DNA from: Alnus glutinosa
Taxonomy: Eukaryota; Streptophyta; Magnoliopsida; Fagales; Betulaceae
Assembly (NCBI RefSeq): GCF_958979055.1
Contig: NC_084887.1
Coordinates: forward strand, 38,629,120 to 38,693,119
Length of the DNA: 64,000 nt
Direction of reading: 5' to 3'
This document shows, in pieces, positions 57,306 to 64,000 of this stretch (the first letter of the stretch is position 1; every line of letters starts with the position of its first letter). A program made the position numbers and the translations under genes. Under the pieces are notes generated by a model that was given only the letters and a program-made list of their open reading frames with translations, ran no database searches and was not told the DNA's origin.

Positions 57306-60161
57306 TTTTTTAAAATAATAGATCTCAATTCATATCAAATTAAGAATCAACTTTAAAAAAAAAAATAATAATTGGTAAGCTGGTAGCCGATAGGGTTGGC
57401 AAAACAAGTTATCGTGTCAGGTTCGGGTTGACCCTATTATCCCGCTAGCCTATTTAGGCCAACCTGAATCCAGCACAATTCGTCAACTCATTTAGCTACT
57501 CTTGTCATAAACGGGTTGGCGGATCAACCCATTTATAAACTGGTCAATCCGTCAATTCGTTTAACTTAAATCCTAACCCTATAATTTTATTTCATATTTA
57601 TATTAAATTAAAAAATTATGTTAAAAATTGTCCATCATATATTAACATCAATCGTCCAAGATGGGATTTCTTTTCATTGTAATCTGACATGGTTACGTGG
57701 CATTTTGTTTTGAGCCTGTCATAATTTTAACCCAACATAGAGTAAAGCAAAAGCAAAAGCAAAAGCAAAAGCAGAGAGCTCCTTCACGAGAGAGGTGTGA
57801 CCCGTCACTCCCGCCAGTTTTCTTTCTTCCAACGTAAATGCAGCTGACAAACCAACAGACGCAGTCGGCTCAATGCATAGGCAAATTAGGCAATGGGTTG
57901 TCTAAAGTTCTCAGTTAAATAAGACTTTAATTAAAAATAATATAATTAAGTTTCATTTTATAAAAAAAAAAAAAATTAAAAGTCCCATTTATGACAACAA
58001 AAAGTCAGTCAATTTTTTAATTAGGACGAAAATTTCAAACAAATTGATTTGTAAAAAATTTAATACAAATTATATTTAAGATTGATATGTGTCCCTTAAT
58101 ATATAAGAAACACATATTTTGTTCAAAAAAAAAAAAAGAAACACATGTTGTTTTAATAACATTAATAAAAAAAACATGTGATTCTTACATGCAGTACTAG
58201 CAGCAGATATCCAACCATTTTCCCTAAATTTAGTTAACAAAATTACTTTTTGCTTCCGTATAAAAAAACATTTTACAATAGATTTCCTTATATTTCTCGA
58301 TGTCAATTAAATACTCTTTCTTTATTCTTATTTTATTCTTTTTCTTACTTTCATACTTTTTGTCATTTTTATCATTATATAATTCATTGGGTAGCTATTT
58401 TTTGTGAATTTTTTTCAATTTTTTCCTATATTTAGGGAAGAGAATCACCTATTTGGTATCTATTATTAGTTCTCTTAAATGACATATCTCACTCTTATAT
58501 GTGGGTCGTAAGAAATTTCCTATAAACCGGTTTGTAGAAATTTTTTATCACTTTAATTAACAATGCTCTTTAATTAAGGCCTCAACTACGGTTAAAAAAA
58601 AAAATAAAAAAATAAAAAAAATAAAAAAATAAAAAAAATTCCAAGATACCATGGAGGAAAAAAAAAAAAAAAAACTCCATTTATTGCTACCTTAAAACAG
58701 TTAATAACTCACAATTTTACATGAACTTAAAACCAACATATTAACTAAGTTTGTTTATTAAAATAATATTTAGAATAAAAGAAATTTCGTTTTGCACCAA
58801 TTAAATTCTACATAAAAATAATTATATGTAACTCAACACAAAATATGATATCTGTTGAAATTAAATGTATCCTAACAAATATGAATTTTGCAAGTCGTTT
58901 GGAAAAAAAAAAAAATTAAAGGCAAAAAGCAAAAAAACTGATTTAATTAAATATTAAAATATTAAAAAGGCCCCACCTAAGTTTGTAGTCTTAGACTTCA
59001 AAATCTATTAAGCCGACTTTAAATAGACGCTAGAATTTCAAGATCAAGATATGTTCTGATGGAGGTACCACACGTCTTCCTACGTAATTTGAGAATGTCC
59101 TAAATACGAATTTTGTCTATTTACAAAATGTTAGTGACCATCTTTTTTATTTTATTTATTTTTTTCATTATCTTAAATTGATGTGACTCTTAAAATTATT
59201 CTAGGACTTGTACATGATAGATTATTATTAAATTTTAATCCCACCATTTTTTTAAACGCCACGTAATTTTAAGATGATAATATAGATATATATATATATC
59301 CCCAACATTACTCCACGTACCCCTCTAAATTGATACTCAAAAGTTACACATTCACGAAAATTATATTGTCCAAGTCATTAGTAATTTATGCAGTAAATAT
59401 GAGAAAACTCTTATGAATTCACTTGTTTAAGCATGTCTTAGAATACAATCAACTTTCTTGGTGGGACAAGTAATCCCTATAAGAACACTGCCATATTTGT
59501 TGTTCAAATTATTAGCTATTCGACCTACAAATTACTGAAAATTCAAACCCTCAAACAAAGTAGTAAGCTGCTATTATCTTCGGTTGGGCCTAATTTAGAT
59601 TACGAGTGTTAGTTGGGCGACTTTAATATGTAATACGTACGTTTAAAGGGTTATTTGTCGTATTTCATCTGTTCGGATTCTCTCAGGTGCGGTAGTGGCA
59701 TCTATGTACCCGGACCCCAAGTTCCCTAAACTTTTGTAGAGTCGTACAGAATAAAGGAGCGGTCCTTATCTAAAGAGGCACCATTTGTTTATCAAAGTGG
59801 TTCTTGCATCCTTAGACGTTACTGTAGTCCCCACATATTTCAACCTGTTCTAAAAAGGCCCATCAGCTATTATAAGAAGATTATGATGGATAGGACTCGT
59901 ACATGTGTTTTTTAATAAATTAACGTGACATTTCATATAAATAAAAAAAAATTAAGCAACAAAATTTAACAGATAAATTTAATTATTTAATAACTAATAT
60001 AACAATTTATATCAATGTAATTAGTCTGTGTCATGTCAATTTATAAAATATTTATAATAAAAATTGTAATACATTTAACCAACACCAAGACGAATTTCAA
60101 GAACTATGGTCTGAAATCACATCTTTGGAGAAATAGCACAAGATGCTTTTTTGCTTTAGGC
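57306..60161. other. AT-rich intergenic region
   Basis: 57380-57560 has a dispersed-repeat style sequence (GGGTTGGCGGATCAACCCAT). About five AAAAGC units lie at 57743-57772 and A-rich (AAAAAAT)n at 58597-58640. From 58.7 to 60.1 kb nothing is recognised. Confidence 0.45.
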
Positions 60162-60268
60162 AAGAAATGAGAAAGGGGTTGCGGGCCGGGGTGTCCCGGG
60201 TAGGTGAACATTGCACTTCGAGTTGTCCGGGACACATAGGCCCGGCATCCCCTCCTCTCTCATTCCTT
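60162..60268 (+). ncRNA. Candidate hairpin RNA (MIRNA-like foldback)
   Basis: Arms 60162-60199 and 60227-60268 pair with few gaps: GTGTCCCGG with CCGGGACAC, GGGCC with GGCCC, GGGG with CCCC, AATGAGA with TCTCATT, around a 27-nt loop. The GC-rich stem stands out from AT-rich surroundings. Size and mismatch pattern fit a plant MIRNA precursor, but I recognise no known family and have no expression data. The opposite strand would fold as well; the plus strand is shown by convention. Confidence 0.4.
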
Positions 60269-61907
60269 TCCCAAATTCCTTAAAATTCAGCAAAAATAAA
60301 AAAATTTACGTCTTTGACATTTAGAAGCAAAACCAATGCAAATCAATTGGATACAAGAAAGAAACTTGTTATATCACTTTCTTGCATAGGTGAGTAGAAT
60401 GCCAATAAAAAGAAAAAGAGAAATAGAAGCAATATTTATTATTTGTATAGTCAAATGCCAGCCCAACATACCAACGTCTGCACGCATTATTATTGTATTA
60501 TTCGCTGCTCACAAAACAAGATAAACGTTGTGGCTGGATCCAACTGTTCCCTGTTGAGTCAGACAAAGCCCGAACATGTACACGCGCTGTGCTCCACTCC
60601 CTATTTGTTTACCATATCCAAGTCAAAACACCCCATCCGTCTACATAAGCCTACCGTGGCTACACGTCATCTCCACGATGGCACGCACCAATACCAATCT
60701 TTTTTTTCTTTGGCAAATTTTGATTTGAATTTTTAGCGATTTCTTGTTTAAATTACTAATAATGTGAACCATAATCTTAAGAGAAGTCATATAAAACTCA
60801 CTCACTCGTCCGTATAAGTTATTGGATAGCCTTAGATCCTACGAAATCACAACCGTTGTTCTCAAATTACATAAAATTACTAAGTATTGAGTTTTGGACT
60901 AAGATTTTTTAGAATTCGAAATGTGAATTTCTCGAATTTCAATCATTGATTTTAAAATTAAATAACTAAGATTTTATTATATTAATATAAATTGTTGAAG
61001 GAGTTTTTGCATGGCCAAACAGAACCAACAACGAGCTCCTACAAAATAAGGAGAAAGTCATCGAAAAACGTTAGCCTCGAGACACCGTAAAGCTTTCTAT
61101 GCTTAACTCAATATTCTCGTAAGAAAAATGGAATGAGGAGAGTTTTGAATGAAAGAGGATAATACTTCTTTTTTTGGTGATGGAGAGACCATTTCAACGT
61201 GAGGTTCCCTATTGGTGAAAAAACATTAATAAATGGCCAAGCTAATGCAGGCCAAATGTATCATTTTTCTTCGACATTATAAATTGTGTTCGATTTATTT
61301 TACTATGGTCAAACACGCATAGAGAAAAATTACATAAGTAAGTTATTTATTTATATAAGTTCGTTCTCCTTTACCAAAAATTATAATTTCGCCCCTATAT
61401 GCAAGTCTAATTTTTGTAAGGGCTAAACTTAACTTTTAGGTGGAAAAAATATATATACCTAACCTAACTATGTATAAATATTTTAAGAATTTTTTTTAAC
61501 TATATATATATAGACATTTAACGATAAATACATAATTTTTTTTTATTTATATATAAATTTGTCTAGAAATGATAGGGGACATGACCCCTTATAAAGCGGC
61601 ATGCTCTAATTTGGTTCCTGATAAGTAGGGCATTTGAGTGGGGCTCATGGTAATTTACATCATTTCATAAATTAAAGTGCGAAATTGTCAATATTTCAAT
61701 TGTTTAATTTAAATCAATACCTTAGATTTTGATTTAAGAAAATTTAAGTAATTAATAATAAACCCTATAACCTTTTTAAAAAATTGCATGATCCTCGTGC
61801 TTTAGTTCAATTTTAGGCGAATAAGGATTCCTTAAAAACGCGTCGTTAAGAATAACGGGGCGTCTAGCAACTTCTGGTAATCATATGGACAACGACGTTA
61901 AGACAAG
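60269..61907. other. AT-rich intergenic region
   Basis: No gene recognised. 60443-60736 is less AT-rich but its frame has no domain sense. Confidence 0.45.
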
Positions 61908-61915
61908 GAATATCC
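61908..61915. promoter_or_regulatory. P1BS-like PHR1 binding site (distal)
   Basis: GAATATCC fits the imperfect palindrome GNATATNC bound by PHR1-type MYB factors under phosphate starvation. It is 185 bp upstream of the GDPD ATG. Confidence 0.6.
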
Positions 61916-61947
61916 GAGGCATATGACGACGGCTAGAAGCCTGGAAG

Positions 61948-61955
61948 GAATATCC
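61948..61955. promoter_or_regulatory. P1BS-like PHR1 binding site (proximal)
   Basis: A second GAATATCC, 40 bp from the first, in the same AAGGAATATCC context. It lies 145 bp before the ATG and about 40 bp before the TATA-like box. Confidence 0.6.
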
Positions 61956-61993
61956 TGAGAGTAGATCCGGTACCTGATCAAATTTCCCCCACC

Positions 61994-62000
61994 ATAAATA
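61994..62000 (+). promoter_or_regulatory. TATA-like box of the GDPD gene
   Basis: ATAAATA in ACCATAAATACCCC. Transcription would start about 30 bp on, giving a leader of roughly 65 bp with a (CT)n tract at 62065-62087. Confidence 0.5.
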
Positions 62001-62092
62001 CCCCTTCTACAACCACCGTCGCCCAACAATTTTCAAAATACCTTCTCTGTCCCATCCTAAGAACTCTCTCTCTCTCTCTCTCTCTCTAAAAT

Positions 62093-63977
62093 ATGGCTCT
62101 TAAAGCTGTCCATGTCTCCGACGTCCCAAACCTCGACCAGGTCCCGGAGAACGCCTCCGTCTCTCTCTACTCCACTCGCTTCTCCAAAGGTAACAAACGT
62201 GATTGTTGCATCAAGATAACACTGGATTTTTTTTTTTTTTTTTTTAATATGGTAAAATATGAATCATGCAATATGATACGTACGTTCAATCCTGACCGTA
62301 GGATGGTTTGATATGTAGGTGTGGATTTGGGGAGGGGTGCGTACAGAGTACCGAAGTTTTTGGTGATAGGGCACAGGGGGCATGGGATGAACGTTTTACA
62401 GTCGTCGGATCGGAGAATGAGAGCCATCAAAGAGAACTCGATCGCGTCCTTCAACGCCGCCTCCACTTTCCCTATTGATTTCGTCGAATTCGACGTTCAG
62501 GTCAGATTTCTCTCTCTCTTTCGCTTTCACTGTGTCTATTTTCAATTTTCTTCCGGATGGTTTTTCCTTAAATTTTTCTTTCGGAATTTTAGGGCACGTT
62601 GTTGTGTCGGTCGTGGCGTTGTACGCCCGCCGCGTAAACGACGGGTATCTCTGTTTACTTTCCCTGGGATTTAACACGTGTAAACATGTTCGCCTGGTTG
62701 TTTTTCTGTATTAGACTAATTTTTTATGCAACGGCGTCGCTTTGACTAAAAGTCTAAACCTTATCATGTTACATTGATTAGGAATTTAGGAGTTGTAAAA
62801 AAATAAGACAAAGATTGCTGTAATAAATAGTGAATTTATAAATATAACCGATTCAAGTGAATTATGATATACATAATTAAATTATATATTAGGATTGTAT
62901 TTATTTAATTTGAAATAGAAAGGATATATCGATTGGATAATATTTCAATCATTTTTTTTTTTTTGGAACAAAATAGCATGTGTTGTTATTGATACCGCAA
63001 ATATCCCGTAGGCTTACAACTTGAAAGTAAGGAATATCGCCCCAACTCTTTAAGCCAGAAGGATCTAGCTTGATAAAACAACAGCTGCCTACGCAGAAAT
63101 ACAAACTTTACAAGAACTACACTTAAGCCTCTCTGACAATAATGCTCATTCTCTAAAGAAAGAGGGCAGATCTACCACTTTGCCAACAAATAATCCCATA
63201 AAATTTGAACCAAACACTAGCAGGCTAAGATCGGAGACGGCGGAGAAACGTAGATCTAGCTTTCAAAATCAAAGAAAAAAGTGTAAAAACCGGCCAAAAA
63301 AACTCCCCGCCGACAACACAATCGCACGACCACTCCTCCAAAGAAGACATCTTGAGATGAAAATTCCTGCCAAACGAAAGAAATAACAAAAAAACAATCC
63401 ACCATAGTCCAAAAAGGTTAGGGGAAAAATAGCCACCACCGGATCTAGCCGGGTGGAACAAAGTTCCACAACCCTAGAGGTTAGGAGAAAAACTAACCCC
63501 ACTAAACCAACTCAGAAGAACAAAAAACACCCTAACTCACGAGGAGCCAGAGAGAAAATACCACCGGAAGAGGGAGGCGTGAAGCCACCCCCTCCCGGTG
63601 AAAACCATGCTCACAGGGGAGGGGCTCTAGAGAGAAAAACAATTTTTTTTCCCCACTTGTAAACAAATAATAGCAGTTATAATATTTCAATCATTTAATT
63701 CCAAGTGTAACGCGTGAAACTCGAATACCAATTATTTTTTTCTTTTTAATTTTTTAATTTTTCCTCTTAATCAACGATTTCATTTTTTTTTTCCTTCTGC
63801 TGATGGTTGGTTTTTCGTATTCTTAAAAAAAGAAAAGAAATAGAAGTTATGGAGGTGTGTAAGGCATAAAGGCTAGAGACAGCAAAGTAAAGGAAAAAAA
63901 TGTGGTGGTTTTTGTAGGTGACAAAAGATGGCTGCCCTGTCATTTTCCACGACGACATTATTCTCTCGCAAGATAAT
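62093..63977 (+). CDS. GDPD: Glycerophosphodiester phosphodiesterase, GDPD1/2/3 type (5' part)
   Basis: Three exons (62093-62189, 62319-62500, 63918-63977) encode the first 113 residues; the open donor at 63978 shows that the gene continues to the right. It starts MALKAVHVSDVPNLDQVPEN. The catalytic core has HRGHGMN with the first catalytic His, ENSIASFNAAS, then EFDVQ and VTKDGCPVIFHDD with the metal-binding acidic residues and second His. The enzyme hydrolyses glycerophosphodiesters such as glycerophosphocholine to glycerol-3-phosphate and an alcohol, recycling membrane phosphate. In plants several members are induced by phosphate starvation, which fits the two P1BS sites just upstream. No signal peptide is obvious, so a plastid or cytosolic location as in the GDPD1 group is possible. 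Intron 2 (62501-63917) holds a retroposon. Confidence 0.92.
62954..63678 (-). mobile_element. Non-autonomous retroposon in GDPD intron 2, with 17-bp target duplication
   Basis: Poly-T at 62954-62966 marks the poly-A tail of a minus-strand insertion. Both sides carry the identical 17 bp ATAATATTTCAATCATT (62937-62953 and 63679-63695), a perfect target-site duplication. The 0.7-kb body is GC-balanced, rich in CT words at its 5' end, and has no RT or other recognised protein. It is probably the product of LINE-driven retrotransposition in trans or a LINE derivative. Perfect duplication implies recent insertion. Confidence 0.85.
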
Positions 63978-64000
63978 GTAAGTTTCTCTATCCCCTGTCC

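Noticed and set aside
62954-63678. Minus-strand frames in the retroposon as a gene
   Set aside because: Short hydrophobic or low-complexity frames without domains; the target duplication and tail show it is an inserted noncoding retroposon.
1-64000. CRISPR arrays, operons, phage or defence islands
   Set aside because: Sequence is clearly plant nuclear with introns and plant transposons; no regular spacer arrays or polycistronic gene runs were seen.

Overview
The window looks like nuclear DNA from a woody core eudicot. The evidence is AT-rich intergenic DNA, plant L1-type LINEs, many short terminal-inverted-repeat elements (MITEs), GT-AG split genes and plant-specific families (EXO70, RLCK-VII, DRB, plant GDPD). 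A dispersed repeat with GGCCACC cores recalls Fagales genomes, but that placement is a guess. No assembled prokaryote-like or defence 'system' is present. The value lies in seven real gene models, one tRNA and a detailed transposon record.

Layout. 1-3329: an old, decayed LINE (+) with a younger 5'-truncated LINE (-) nested in it. Both lie in the last visible intron of a CID/RPR-domain gene on the minus strand: coding exons 3359-6915, window-truncated at its 3' end, probable noncoding first exon near 11023-11300. Its long leader intron holds another 5'-truncated LINE (7235-9796) and dispersed repeats. 13750-15714: intronless EXO70 exocyst subunit (-). 15.7-19.0 kb: a cluster of MITEs and inverted repeats. 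19026-23420: seven-exon type II membrane protein, glycosyltransferase-like (+), with a GC-AG intron. 27212-31991: five-exon RLCK-VII/PBL-type kinase (+). 34916-34987: tRNA-Glu(TTC). 37770-42261: five-exon DHHC protein S-acyltransferase (+). 45248-46746: three-exon double-stranded-RNA-binding protein of the DRB2/3/5 type (+), followed by a ~255-bp tandem duplication. 49.6-56.4 kb: a small kelch-gene neighbourhood with one intact intronless gene (52738-54039) and three broken relatives. 62093 to the right edge: the first three exons of a GDPD1/2/3-type glycerophosphodiester phosphodiesterase (+).

The genes are independent housekeeping, trafficking, signalling and RNA-silencing genes; nothing suggests co-regulation as a cluster. 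The best regulatory signal is a pair of GAATATCC sites (P1BS, the PHR1 site) 40 bp apart just upstream of the GDPD gene, which fits phosphate-starvation control. Other points of interest are a MIRNA-like hairpin at 60162-60268, a clean retroposon with a 17-bp target-site duplication in a GDPD intron, an snRNA-type USE promoter motif at 54112, and a possible 13-codon upstream ORF in the leader of the CID gene. All exon borders were read by eye from splice consensus and reading-frame continuity, without transcript support.
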